Shown: one piece after another, positions 1-8,647 of the stretch
Layout of the letters: every line of letters begins with the position of its first letter
How positions within the stretch are numbered: position 1 is the stretch's first letter
Source: an uncultured Verrucomicrobiales bacterium
GTDB taxonomy: Bacteria; Verrucomicrobiota; Verrucomicrobiia; Verrucomicrobiales; Akkermansiaceae
Length of the DNA: 64,000 nucleotides
Assembly (NCBI GenBank): GCA_937951675.1
Contig: CALFBI010000003.1
Coordinates: 1-64,000 of the forward strand
Direction of reading: 5' to 3'
The notes under the pieces: model-generated
The model's database searches: none
Seen by the model: the letters and a program-made list of their open reading frames with translations, nothing else
Told to the model about the DNA's origin: nothing
Made by a program: the position numbers and the translations under genes

Positions 1-267
1 GAGGAAGGAGAGAATATTAGAAAGAACGATGCTTGCAGCTCCGAAGAGAGCCATCGTTTTTCCAAGTTCAATATTAGCGAAAACGTAGAGTTGCCCCATC
101 GTCGCAATTTGCCTGATGAGGAGGTAAAGGAGAAACCATCCGCCTAGAAAGGAGCTCAGCGTAAACCCTTTTTCTTTCATCGCGGAACGGCCGATAAGAT
201 CCGAAATGGTAAAAAGGATCTGAGTGACAATGATGTAGAGGTAAGGAGATTTCCACCAAGGCATCAT
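1..267 (-). CDS. Partial small membrane transporter-like protein (DMT/SMR-like)
   Basis: Read on the minus strand from tandem ATG codons at 267 and 264, this frame stays open to the window edge, so only the first 89 residues are visible. It begins MMPWWKSPYLYIIVTQILF and holds three hydrophobic segments (roughly residues 8-25, 38-57 and 66-89), with the sequence LGKTMALFGAASIVLSN in the third. The spacing and the small residues in this last helix resemble EmrE-like and EamA-like members of the drug/metabolite transporter superfamily. Substrate cannot be told. It is divergent from recQ. Family placement is inference from a fragment. Confidence 0.55.
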   Translation of the reverse strand, partial: MMPWWKSPYLYIIVTQILFTISDLIGRSAMKEKGFTLSSFLGGWFLLYLLIRQIATMGQLYVFANIELGKTMALFGAASIVLSNILSFL

Positions 268-337
268 CAATTCTTAACAGGGGAGGGCCTATTTGCAAGG
301 AGCTCGGTGATTCCTTTTAGTTTTCACTTCTTTTTCA

Positions 338-2470
338 TTGATTCAGAAGAGCGCTAATGAAAATGATCTGGGAATGATGTTTACCTCAACACAAGAAGCC
401 TTAGAGCAAGTCTTCGGCTTTCCTTCTCTCCGGGAGGGGCAAGATGAGGTGATCGATACGATCATGTCGGGTCGCGACGGAGTAGTGATCATGCCGACAG
501 GAGGTGGGAAATCATTATGTTATCAGCTTCCAGCCTTATGCCGAGAGGGAGTGACCATTGTGGTGAGCCCTTTGATCGCTCTGATGAAGGATCAGGTCGA
601 CGCTTTAAAGTCTAAGGGGGTTTCGGCAGAAATGATTAATTCGACGGTCTCGTGGGAACGGCAGGTGGAGATCATGGATCGAATGCGGTCGGGCGAACTC
701 AAGCTCGTTTACGTCGCGCCTGAGAGGTTCCGAGTGGAAAGCTTTTTACAGACGATTCAGAGGGTGAAAATTAGCTTATTGGCGATTGATGAGGCGCACT
801 GTCTAAGCCAATGGGGGCATGACTTCCGACCTGACTACATGCGTTTGGGTAAGGCTCGTCATTTGTTAGGGGATCCACAGTGTGTTGCTTTTACTGCGAC
901 TGCGACCGCGAAGGTTCGAGATGATATTAATCAGGTTTTGAGCCTCAAGGATGCCTTTTCAGTGATTAGTGGATTTTCGAGGCCGAATTTAAGTTTTAAC
1001 ATCAATCATCTCGATAAGCAGCTGAAGAAATTTCAAAGGATGCGGGAGATCGTGGCGAAATATAGAACTGGTATTATTTACTGCTCGACTCGTAAAAAAG
1101 TAGAAGAAGTGGGGGAGCTTCTGCATGACTTAGGAGTTAGGGTCGTGACTTATCATGGCGGGATGAGTGATCAAGACCGGGAGCGCACGCAAAATGCGTT
1201 TATCAAGAAAGAGGTCGATGTGGCGGTAGCGACGAATGCTTTTGGAATGGGGATCGATCGCTCGGACTTACGGTTTGTGATTCACTATGAGCTGCCTGGG
1301 AGTGTAGAGGCTTATTATCAAGAGGCTGGTCGCGCAGGCCGAGATGGGGAAGATGCCTATTGTGAGCTTTTTTTCAACTATGCTGATACCAGGACTCAGG
1401 AATTTTTCATTGAAGGGGTGAACCCTTCAGCTTCTTTAATTCGAAGAGTCTATCAACTTTTAGTAAATAAAAGTGATGGACGAGGAGAAGTTCGCTTGAG
1501 GATCGAAGATATTTCCAATGAGCTTGATCGAGCCAATGGGATGGCGGTGAGTTCGGCGATTAGCTACTTATTAAAGAGCCAAGTAATTGAAAGGTTTGAC
1601 GTCGAGGGGCAGAGAGTGAAAGGCACCCGTATTTTAAATACCTCTTTGCTGGCGCGGGACCTCCCGATTAAAGAAGCGGCATTGGAGGAAAAGGAGAGAA
1701 GGGATCGGGAGAAACTCAAGTCGATGGTGTCTCTTTGTTACGATGATCGCTGTCGTCAGGAATGGATTCTCCATTATTTTGGTGAAGATGAGTCGACTCC
1801 TTGTTTGCAGTGTGATCAATGCGTCTCAGGGGAGTCTTCCGAGCAGCGTGAGCCCTCGGAGGAGGAGCACCTTTTGGTTCGCAAGGTTTTGAGTGGGGTG
1901 GCAAGAATGAGTCACCAAACGACAGAGGGGTGGAAGCCCCGGTTTGGAAAAGGGAAAATGGTGCAGGCTCTGACCGGGAGCCAGTCTCAGGAGATGTTCA
2001 AATTTGGGCTGCAAAACCTTTCCACTTACGGTATTTTAAAAGGAGAGAAAGTGACGTATCTCAATGCGGTATTAGGAGCTCTAGAGCGAGCGAGTTTGGT
2101 GCGCACAGAGGTCGGTGATTACCCTTTGTTGACTTTAACCGAATCTGGAGAAAAGGCGATGAAGGGAAATTCTCAATACCGCTTAGTCTGGCCGTCGCGT
2201 CAACAAGCGAGCATCTCATCGATTCAACATGTTTTAAGTGACTGCGGCTTTGATTCGCAAGTTTATGACTCGCTTTGTCGAGTGCGGGACCGTTTAGCAA
2301 AGGAAGAAAAAGTGCCTCCTTATCGGATTTTCTCTAATAAAACATTAGAGGAGTTAGCTCGCTACCGGCCTACTTCGAAAGAGGAGGCTTTGCATGTGAA
2401 CGGGGTGGGGCCTCAGAAAGCGGATTCTTATGTGGCGGCGTTTTTAGAAGAGTTGCGTCGTTTTTCTTGA
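338..2470 (+). CDS. recQ: ATP-dependent DNA helicase RecQ
   Basis: A 3'-5' DNA helicase of recombination and fork repair. Walker A MPTGGGKS lies at about residues 52-59, DEAH at 151-154, helicase motif VI QEAGRAGRDG at about 328-337, the zinc-binding Cys at 472, 489, 492 and 495, and an HRDC domain fills the last 80 residues (NGVGPQKAD near the end). At 710 residues it is about 100 longer than E. coli RecQ. The extra length is a winged-helix-like stretch with a charged helix (about 360-465) between the second RecA domain and the zinc module. The TTG start at 338 has no clear Shine-Dalgarno; ATG codons at 374 and 377 fit the family N-terminus as well. Confidence 0.95.
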   Translation: MIQKSANENDLGMMFTSTQEALEQVFGFPSLREGQDEVIDTIMSGRDGVVIMPTGGGKSLCYQLPALCREGVTIVVSPLIALMKDQVDALKSKGVSAEMINSTVSWERQVEIMDRMRSGELKLVYVAPERFRVESFLQTIQRVKISLLAIDEAHCLSQWGHDFRPDYMRLGKARHLLGDPQCVAFTATATAKVRDDINQVLSLKDAFSVISGFSRPNLSFNINHLDKQLKKFQRMREIVAKYRTGIIYCSTRKKVEEVGELLHDLGVRVVTYHGGMSDQDRERTQNAFIKKEVDVAVATNAFGMGIDRSDLRFVIHYELPGSVEAYYQEAGRAGRDGEDAYCELFFNYADTRTQEFFIEGVNPSASLIRRVYQLLVNKSDGRGEVRLRIEDISNELDRANGMAVSSAISYLLKSQVIERFDVEGQRVKGTRILNTSLLARDLPIKEAALEEKERRDREKLKSMVSLCYDDRCRQEWILHYFGEDESTPCLQCDQCVSGESSEQREPSEEEHLLVRKVLSGVARMSHQTTEGWKPRFGKGKMVQALTGSQSQEMFKFGLQNLSTYGILKGEKVTYLNAVLGALERASLVRTEVGDYPLLTLTESGEKAMKGNSQYRLVWPSRQQASISSIQHVLSDCGFDSQVYDSLCRVRDRLAKEEKVPPYRIFSNKTLEELARYRPTSKEEALHVNGVGPQKADSYVAAFLEELRRFS

Positions 2471-2474
2471 GAAT

Positions 2475-2921
2475 TCATAAGGAGGAGGATTTTTCAAAAA
2501 ACGAAATAATTAAGACGACGAGAGTGATTACGATAAAGGCAACGAGATAGATCATCAGTTGTTGCATGACCCCTAAAGAACGAACTGTTTTTTTGGTTAG
2601 GAAAGGATCAGGATTGATGGGTTCAATCCCTTCAGAAAGAAGTGACGGAGGATCTAGTAAGGAAGGGTGACGTTCGAGTAAAGATTCGAGGTCGGGGATT
2701 TCGATTTGGAGGTATCGGCAATATTGAGAGAGGAAACTTTGTGGGTAAGGAGGGGCGAAAGCTTCTCGATAATCACCAGCTTCCATCGCGATGATCTTGT
2801 TGAGGGGGATTTTTAAGGTGTGAGAAATGTCTTCCTGGGAATACCCGCACTGATGGCGCCGTTCCTTGAGGGCTTTTCCGATTTGGTTGAGCTGGTAGGT
2901 GGGGGATTGGGCAGGGGGCAT
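2475..2921 (-). CDS. RodZ-like helix-turn-helix membrane protein
   Basis: A 148-residue protein with an N-terminal HTH_25/XRE-like domain (IGKALKERRHQCGYSQEDIS, then an LKIPLNKIIAMEAGDY helix) and one transmembrane segment near the C-terminus (LMIYLVAFIVITLVVLIISF). This is the layout of RodZ-type proteins, which link MreB to the envelope, but the periplasmic domain of RodZ is missing: only a short FEKSSSL tail follows the membrane helix. The motif YPQSFLSQYCRYLQIEIPDLESLL is typical of the family's cytoplasmic domain. I start it at the ATG at 2921 because a promoter-like pair ends seven bases upstream; a longer TTG start at 2957 would lie inside the -35 box. It converges with recQ, four bases away. 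Confidence 0.75.
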   Translation of the reverse strand: MPPAQSPTYQLNQIGKALKERRHQCGYSQEDISHTLKIPLNKIIAMEAGDYREAFAPPYPQSFLSQYCRYLQIEIPDLESLLERHPSLLDPPSLLSEGIEPINPDPFLTKKTVRSLGVMQQLMIYLVAFIVITLVVLIISFFEKSSSL

Positions 2922-2928
2922 ATGATGA

Positions 2929-2957
2929 AGTATAGCAAAAATGATCCCCTGGGGCAA
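2929..2957 (-). promoter_or_regulatory. Promoter of the RodZ-like gene, probably leaderless
   Basis: Minus strand: -35 box TTGCCC (2957-2952), 17-base spacer, -10 box TATACT (2934-2929). Only seven bases separate the -10 box from the ATG at 2921, so transcription would begin at or just before the start codon. Confidence 0.5.
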
Positions 2958-3010
2958 GATGGTGAGAGCTGAGTTGACTTTTGTGTGGGGTTTCCTTCAT
3001 TCTTTGGAAG

Positions 3011-3484
3011 ATGTCTGAAAATCAACCCACTGTTTTATTTGTATGCACAGGCAACACTTGTCGCAGTCCGATGGCTCAAGCGTTGTTTGAAAAAAAAGCA
3101 TTACAGATCAATTTAGCGGTAAAAACTATTTCGGCAGGAGTGGCCGCTTACCCGGGGTGTTTAGCAAGTCCTGAGACCGTGACGATTATCGAGCAAGAGA
3201 AAGGAAGTCTGGAAGGGTTCAAAAGCCAAGGAGTGACGTCTGAATTGCTCGAGTCAGCCACTCATATTTTTTGCATGACAGAGGGGCACCGGTCCCAGTT
3301 GATAGATCAATTTCCAGATCGAGCGGATGAATATTTCCTTGTGACCGACTTCGCGGTGATTGAGGGGCGGGCAGGGCGAGATGTTCCAGATCCTATTGGG
3401 ATGGGGATGCCAGCTTACGAAAAAACTTGTGAGGTCCTTAATCAGGCTCTTGACGGGGTCCTCACCTATTTGAAAAAACTTTAA
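3011..3484 (+). CDS. Low-molecular-weight protein phosphatase (arginine-phosphatase-like)
   Basis: A 157-residue LMW-PTP. The P-loop CTGNTCRS gives catalytic Cys12 and Arg18, and DVPDPIG near the C-terminus holds the general-acid Asp. The Thr in CTGNTCR (residue 16) is the residue that in Bacillus YwlE favours phosphoarginine over phosphotyrosine, so an arginine phosphatase is plausible; a tyrosine phosphatase or arsenate reductase cannot be excluded. The context supports YwlE: in Bacillus the order is ywlE-rpiB(ywlF)-ywlG-glyA, and here a RpiB-GlyA fusion follows after one TPR gene. The ATG at 3011 is chosen because the P-loop then sits close to the N-terminus as usual; an ATG-less extension to 2981 has no support. 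Confidence 0.85.
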   Translation: MSENQPTVLFVCTGNTCRSPMAQALFEKKALQINLAVKTISAGVAAYPGCLASPETVTIIEQEKGSLEGFKSQGVTSELLESATHIFCMTEGHRSQLIDQFPDRADEYFLVTDFAVIEGRAGRDVPDPIGMGMPAYEKTCEVLNQALDGVLTYLKKL

Positions 3485-3497
3485 TTGATCCCTTTTA

Positions 3498-4172
3498 ATG
3501 TCTGATAAGAGTCTCGATTTATATGACCTTGCGGTCGAAGCTGCTCAAAATGGGGATCTGCCAAAAGCGTTAGAGCATACGGAAGCTTCTCTCATGGAAG
3601 ATTCTCAAGATGGTCAAACATGGCAGATGTATTCGGTTCTGCTCCAGGCCGCCGGACGAGAGGAAGATGCTGAAAAGGCAAAAGCCAAGTGTTTCGAGTT
3701 AGGAGGGGACGATACCGATGTCTATATGATGAAAGCTTCGGAGGCTTTAGCGCAGGGGAAGCCCGGAGCCGCGATCACTCATTATGAGGATGCGCTTGAG
3801 CTAGATGACACTCGGGTCGAAATTTGGATTTCTTATGCGATGGTGCTGATGGAAGAAGGCTATCAAAAAGACGCCTTAGAAGCCTCTCAAAAAGCGGTTA
3901 CAGAGGGCGTCGATCAGCCTGAGGCTCATTATGTGAGGGGGAGAGTTTTGCGTTTATCAAAACGCCCTTCGGAAGCCAAAGAAAGCTATTTGAAAGCGAT
4001 TGAATTAGGCTCGACGAATCCGATCACCTATCACGAGCTGGGAATGGTTTACTCCGAATTAGGTGAGATCTCATTGGCCCGTCAGTGTTTTGAAAAAGTG
4101 CTCGAAAAAGTGCCTAACGATCCAGCCGCTCTCACCGCGATCGATCTTTTAGATAAAAGGTCGAACCTTTGA
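3498..4172 (+). CDS. TPR-repeat protein
   Basis: A 224-residue protein without signal peptide, built almost wholly of tetratricopeptide repeats; about five are visible (for example [20 protein letters not shown] and [20 protein letters not shown]). Such proteins serve as protein-protein adaptors; no partner can be named. It lies 13 bases after the phosphatase gene and about 90 bases before the RpiB-GlyA fusion, on the same strand, so the three may be one operon. Confidence 0.85.
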   Translation: MSDKSLDLYDLAVEAAQNGDLPKALEHTEASLMEDSQDGQTWQMYSVLLQAAGREEDAEKAKAKCFELGGDDTDVYMMKASEALAQGKPGAAITHYEDALELDDTRVEIWISYAMVLMEEGYQKDALEASQKAVTEGVDQPEAHYVRGRVLRLSKRPSEAKESYLKAIELGSTNPITYHELGMVYSELGEISLARQCFEKVLEKVPNDPAALTAIDLLDKRSNL

Positions 4173-4263
4173 GGTCGAGAGAAGGGTTGGTTTAGAAAAG
4201 AAATCTCACAGTTCGGATTTGCTTTTTTGTCGCTCTGGGTGCATGACTTTTGTCAGACCCAAT

Positions 4264-5937
4264 ATGAGCAAGGAAGCATTGAGAATCGCAGTAGGGGCCG
4301 ATCACGGCGGGGTAGAGCTTAAAGTAGCTGTATTAAAGGCTTTGAATGAGGCCGGTCATACGGTTGTGAACTTTGGCACGGATTCTGAAGGCTCTGTTGA
4401 CTATGGAGATTTCGCGAGCGAAGTCGCACGAGGCGTGCACGAAGAAAGGTTCGATTTAGGTATTTTGATCTGCCGTTCAGGGATCGGAATGAGCATTGCT
4501 GCGAACCGTTTCCGTGATGTCAGAGCCGCTCGTGTTGTTAATAAAGCTGAAGCCATTTTAACCCGTCAGCATAATAAAACTAATGTTCTTTGTTTTGGTT
4601 CAAATGATTTAAATGCGGCGGAGTCCGTAGAAGTGACGATGGCCTTTCTTGACGCCGAATTTGAAGGTGGAAGGCATGAAGTCCGCTTAACGAAAGCTTC
4701 GGGGAGCCGCTTAGCGTTGACGGACCCAGATGTTTTTGCAGCTTTGCTCGATGAGGAATCTCGTCAGCGCAATAATATTGAACTGATTGCTTCTGAAAAC
4801 TTCGCAAGTCCAGCCGTGATGGAGGCGCAAGGGTCTTTGCTTACCAATAAGTATGCGGAAGGGTATCCAGGTCGTCGTTGGTATGGAGGATGTGAAAATG
4901 TCGATGTGATTGAAACGCTTGCCATTGAGCGCGCGAAGGAAATTTTTGGAGCGGACCATGCGAACGTGCAAGCTCATTCAGGTTCGCAAGCTAACACCGC
5001 AGTTTACTTTTCGGTGTTAAAGCCAGGTGATAAAATTCTCACAATGGATTTAGCGCATGGAGGACATTTGACTCATGGGCATAAGGCTAATTTCTCGGGA
5101 CGCTTTTATGAAGTGACCCATTATGGCGTGGATGAAACGTCCGAGCAGATTGATTACGATCACCTCGAGCAAATTGCGAAAGAAGTGAAACCTGCGCTCA
5201 TCACGTGTGGCGCGAGTGCTTACCCGCGCACGATTGATTTTGCTCGGATGAGTGAAATCGCGAAAGCGGTAGGGGCTTATCTCTTTGTCGATATGGCTCA
5301 TATTGCAGGCTTAGTTGCGGCGGGAGTCCACCCGAGTCCTGTTCCGTATGCTGATTTTGTGACTTCGACGACGCATAAGTCGCTTCGAGGACCACGTGGT
5401 GGAATTATTCTTTGTAAGGAAGAGTATGCTAAAAAAATCGATTCCCAGGTATTCCCAGGTATTCAAGGTGGCCCCCTCATGCATGTGATTGCAGCGAAGG
5501 CGGTTTGTTTTAAAGAAGCTCTTCAAGACGGCTTTAAAGAATACCAAGCACAGGTTGTTAAAAATGCGGTCGCATTGGCAGCACGATTGGCGGAGCATGG
5601 TTACCGGATTGTGTCGGGCGGAACTGATAATCATCTCCTTCTCGTTGATTTGCGTTCTGCAGGCCTTAATGGGTCAGAAGCCTCTCATGCTCTTGATCTC
5701 GCGGGAATTACCGTGAATAAGAATTCGATTCCTTTTGATACTGGTTCTCCAATGAAGCCAAGTGGGATTCGGATTGGAACTCCTGCGGTGACGACACGTG
5801 GGATGAAAGAAGATGATATTCGTCAAGTCGGAGACTTCATTCATGAGGCTATTCAGAATCGATCTGATGAAGCAGCCTTGGCAGGTATTATGGAGCGTGT
5901 GCATGCTTTCAATCAGCGATTCCCACTCCCTTTCTAA
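4264..5937 (+). CDS. Fusion of ribose-5-phosphate isomerase B and serine hydroxymethyltransferase
   Basis: A 557-residue two-domain enzyme. Residues 1 to about 140 are RpiB ([11 protein letters not shown], then [16 protein letters not shown] with catalytic-type Cys70), which interconverts ribose 5-phosphate and ribulose 5-phosphate. Residues from about 150 to the end are a complete PLP-dependent serine hydroxymethyltransferase ([39 protein letters not shown] with the PLP lysine at 372), which makes glycine and methylene-tetrahydrofolate from serine. Both sets of catalytic residues look intact. The start ATG at 4264 gives the usual RpiB N-terminus; a 15-residue longer form from 4219 is unlikely. 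Separate rpiB and glyA genes are close neighbours in Bacillus, which suggests how the fusion arose. A strong terminator follows. Confidence 0.93.
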   Translation: MSKEALRIAVGADHGGVELKVAVLKALNEAGHTVVNFGTDSEGSVDYGDFASEVARGVHEERFDLGILICRSGIGMSIAANRFRDVRAARVVNKAEAILTRQHNKTNVLCFGSNDLNAAESVEVTMAFLDAEFEGGRHEVRLTKASGSRLALTDPDVFAALLDEESRQRNNIELIASENFASPAVMEAQGSLLTNKYAEGYPGRRWYGGCENVDVIETLAIERAKEIFGADHANVQAHSGSQANTAVYFSVLKPGDKILTMDLAHGGHLTHGHKANFSGRFYEVTHYGVDETSEQIDYDHLEQIAKEVKPALITCGASAYPRTIDFARMSEIAKAVGAYLFVDMAHIAGLVAAGVHPSPVPYADFVTSTTHKSLRGPRGGIILCKEEYAKKIDSQVFPGIQGGPLMHVIAAKAVCFKEALQDGFKEYQAQVVKNAVALAARLAEHGYRIVSGGTDNHLLLVDLRSAGLNGSEASHALDLAGITVNKNSIPFDTGSPMKPSGIRIGTPAVTTRGMKEDDIRQVGDFIHEAIQNRSDEAALAGIMERVHAFNQRFPLPF

Positions 5938-5948
5938 GTCATTTGAGG

Positions 5949-5979
5949 GCATGACAGGGAAGGACCTTGTCATGCTTTT
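5949..5979 (+). terminator. Rho-independent terminator after rpiB-glyA
   Basis: GCATGACA(GG) pairs with (CC)TTGTCATGC across a short GA-rich loop, followed by TTTT. Confidence 0.75.
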
Positions 5980-6009
5980 AATTTCTCTCTATTCCGTTCT
6001 ATAACGTTT

Positions 6010-7542
6010 ATGAATAATCCATTTCAAGAAGAGCTCGTTGCGCGTTCGAGTGCTGAACCATGCAGTGTCGTCATTTTCGGTGCGACAGGCGATCTCACTC
6101 ACCGGAAGCTTATTCCGGCTCTCTATAATTTAGAAATAGACGGGGAGCTTCCTCCAGGTGTGAAAATTATTGGGTTTGCTCGTCGTGAAAAAAGCGATGA
6201 GGTGTTCAGAGAGGGACTTGAAGAGCTCAATAAGGACGTTTCACGTAGTGGCCATGATCCTGAGGTTTGGGCTGATTTTGAAAAGGAAGTTTATTATCAC
6301 CAAAGCGAATTTCAGGATGTAGACGGTTATAAACGTTTAGCGGAGCGTCTTGATGAGATTGATCGTGAGCGAGGGGGAAAAGGAAATCGACTTTTCTATA
6401 TAGCAAGTGCTCCTGAGTTTTTTGACGATATCCTCCTTAATCTGAAAGAAGCAGGTCTGAACCAAGCCTCCGAGGGGTTTTGGTCTCGGGTGATTGTGGA
6501 AAAACCCTTCGGAACGGACCTTCCTAGTGCTCAACATTTGAACAAAGTGGTAAGTGGCACTTTTGAGGAAAAAGACACCTATCGAATTGATCATTATTTA
6601 GGAAAGGAAACGGCTCAAAACATTATGGTATTACGGTTTGCAAATGCCATTTTTGAACCTCTTTGGAATAAACAATCGATCGAACAAATTCAAATTACCT
6701 GCGCTGAACCGCTTGGAATGGAAGGTGGTCGAGGAGGTTATTACGATAAGTCTGGGGCGCTTAGAGATATGGTTCAAAACCATTTATTGCAGCTCCTGAG
6801 CCTTGTCGCAATGGAGCCACCTACAGATTTATCTGCTGATGGAGTTCGAGATGAGAAAGTCAAAGTGATTCGCTCTCTTCGCCAGTGGAATACGCCTGAG
6901 CTTGTTGCCGAAAATGTGGTTCGAGCCCAGTATACGGCAGGTCATATTAATGGGAAGCAGGTCGTCGGCTATCGCGAAGAAGACCGTGTGAATCCAGAGT
7001 CTCAAACCGAGTCTTATGTTTCTCTACGTTGCTTCGTCGATACTTGGCGATGGAGTGGAGTTCCTTTTTATGTCCGCATGGGGAAACGCCTTCCTAAGAA
7101 AGCGACTGAGATTTCGATTCACTTTAAAGAAACCCCTTCGGTCCTCTTTAATGCACTTCCTGGTGGAGTGCCTGGGGGGAATGTGCTGGTGCTTCGGATC
7201 CAGCCGGATGAAGGGATTTCCTTGCGAATGAACTCGAAACTGCCTGGAACAAGTCTCCGGATGGAGCCCGTGAAAATGGATTTCCGTTATGCGACGAGTT
7301 TTGGTAAATCGAGCCCTGAAGCATACGAACGACTGCTCTTAGATGCGATGGCTGGAGACGCGACTCTTTTTGCTCGCCGTGATGAAGTTGAAGAAGCCTG
7401 GAAATTTATAGATCAAATCGAAAAAGCGTGGCATCAAAGCTCTGACCCACCAGCCATGGCTGAATATGTGGCTGGTTCATGGGGGCCCGTTGAATCTGAC
7501 GAAATGTTAGCAACGGAGGAGAACCTTTGGAGACGCCTCTAA
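6010..7542 (+). CDS. zwf: Glucose-6-phosphate 1-dehydrogenase
   Basis: Oxidises glucose 6-phosphate to 6-phosphogluconolactone with NADP, the entry to the oxidative pentose phosphate pathway, in the cytoplasm. At 510 residues it has the usual length. Visible motifs are the dinucleotide fingerprint FGATGDLTHRKLIPAL near residue 25, the EKPFGTDL loop, and the substrate-binding RIDHYLGKE. The gene overlaps opcA, the classic partner in actinobacteria and cyanobacteria. Carbon from here can meet the RpiB domain encoded just upstream. Confidence 0.97.
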   Translation: MNNPFQEELVARSSAEPCSVVIFGATGDLTHRKLIPALYNLEIDGELPPGVKIIGFARREKSDEVFREGLEELNKDVSRSGHDPEVWADFEKEVYYHQSEFQDVDGYKRLAERLDEIDRERGGKGNRLFYIASAPEFFDDILLNLKEAGLNQASEGFWSRVIVEKPFGTDLPSAQHLNKVVSGTFEEKDTYRIDHYLGKETAQNIMVLRFANAIFEPLWNKQSIEQIQITCAEPLGMEGGRGGYYDKSGALRDMVQNHLLQLLSLVAMEPPTDLSADGVRDEKVKVIRSLRQWNTPELVAENVVRAQYTAGHINGKQVVGYREEDRVNPESQTESYVSLRCFVDTWRWSGVPFYVRMGKRLPKKATEISIHFKETPSVLFNALPGGVPGGNVLVLRIQPDEGISLRMNSKLPGTSLRMEPVKMDFRYATSFGKSSPEAYERLLLDAMAGDATLFARRDEVEEAWKFIDQIEKAWHQSSDPPAMAEYVAGSWGPVESDEMLATEENLWRRL

Positions 7543-8609
7543 TGTTGAATGCGCTTGCTATGAATACAGAGCTTTTAGGGAGAGAAGTCGATTTAGGAAC
7601 GATTGGAAAAGAGTTAAGAAAGCTCTGGGATGAAGATGAAGCCCGCACTAATGCTTCTCTGATTAATTTGGCTGTTTACTCGGAGAATCCAGCTTCTTTA
7701 GAAACAAATTCAAAACTAGTTTCGAAACTTACGAAGGAGCATGCCTGTCGTGCTTTGTTGATCGGAATGGATCGTAATGCTCCAGAAGCATCAATTCGTT
7801 CTTGGATTACGGCGCATTGTCATCTGTCTCATGGGCAGAAGTCTGTTTGTTGTGAGCAGATTGCATTCTTACTGACAGGGAAAGCCCAAGGCCGTCTTCG
7901 TAATACAATTTTCGCCCATTTGGATAGTGATCTCCCTCTGGTTTTCTGGTGGCAAGGTGCTATTTCTGATTTGTTTGATGACCGTTTGTATCGAATTATT
8001 GATCGCTTCGTTTACGATTCGACAGAGTGGGAAAGTCTTAAGGATGGCTACGATAAGATTGGTGAAGCCATGGAAAAAGCAGGACGCTCTTTAGTCGTGC
8101 AAGATCTTGCTTGGACCCGAAGTTATCATATTCGTCTGAGTATCGCAGCTCTCTTTAATGACCCTAGAGCTAATGAATCGTTATCGACTCTTTCTCAGGT
8201 TAAAATCACCGCGAATGAAGAACAGTGCTCGACTGCGATGCTGCTTCTCGCCTGGGTGGCAACACAGTTAGGTTTTGGTTTTGAGCAAGGGGCGACAAGT
8301 GAAGAGGGCTTTGTTTACCAATTTACCCATCAGGATGGGCGCCGCTTCGAAGGGTTGCTATCTTGGAAAGAAGGAGCTCCTGTGAGTGCAGTGTCTTTAT
8401 TGAGTGATCAAGGAGAAGTTCGCATTACAAGAGAAACAGGTTCTCCACATCTTGCTTTATCTCTCAATTATGGAGATCACCTCGTGAAGCATTCAGCACC
8501 AGCGAGCTCTATTGATGCCAGCGAACTTGTGGATGATCAGCTTTCTCGGGGAGGGAAAAACTCGCTGATGCGCAAGACTTTGCCGCTCTTTAGAGAGATG
8601 TTAGGCTAA
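7527..8609 (+). CDS. opcA: OpcA-like glucose-6-phosphate dehydrogenase assembly protein
   Basis: A 360-residue soluble protein of the OpcA family (LPLVFWWQG motif near residue 135, typical of these proteins). OpcA is needed for activity or redox control of G6PDH in cyanobacteria and actinobacteria. The start is a choice between TTG at 7527, which sits about six bases after a perfect GGAGGAG, and ATG at 7542, which overlaps the zwf stop by one base. The Shine-Dalgarno spacing favours 7527, giving a 16-base overlap and likely translational coupling to zwf. Confidence 0.85.
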   Translation: METPLMLNALAMNTELLGREVDLGTIGKELRKLWDEDEARTNASLINLAVYSENPASLETNSKLVSKLTKEHACRALLIGMDRNAPEASIRSWITAHCHLSHGQKSVCCEQIAFLLTGKAQGRLRNTIFAHLDSDLPLVFWWQGAISDLFDDRLYRIIDRFVYDSTEWESLKDGYDKIGEAMEKAGRSLVVQDLAWTRSYHIRLSIAALFNDPRANESLSTLSQVKITANEEQCSTAMLLLAWVATQLGFGFEQGATSEEGFVYQFTHQDGRRFEGLLSWKEGAPVSAVSLLSDQGEVRITRETGSPHLALSLNYGDHLVKHSAPASSIDASELVDDQLSRGGKNSLMRKTLPLFREMLG

Positions 8610-8647
8610 GGGAGGTAAACGGCCAGATAAGAGGCCGAAGAGGTGTT

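Noticed and set aside
8620-8647. CGGCC/GGCCG stem after opcA as a terminator
   Set aside because: Only five base pairs and a poor T tract; not strong enough to call.
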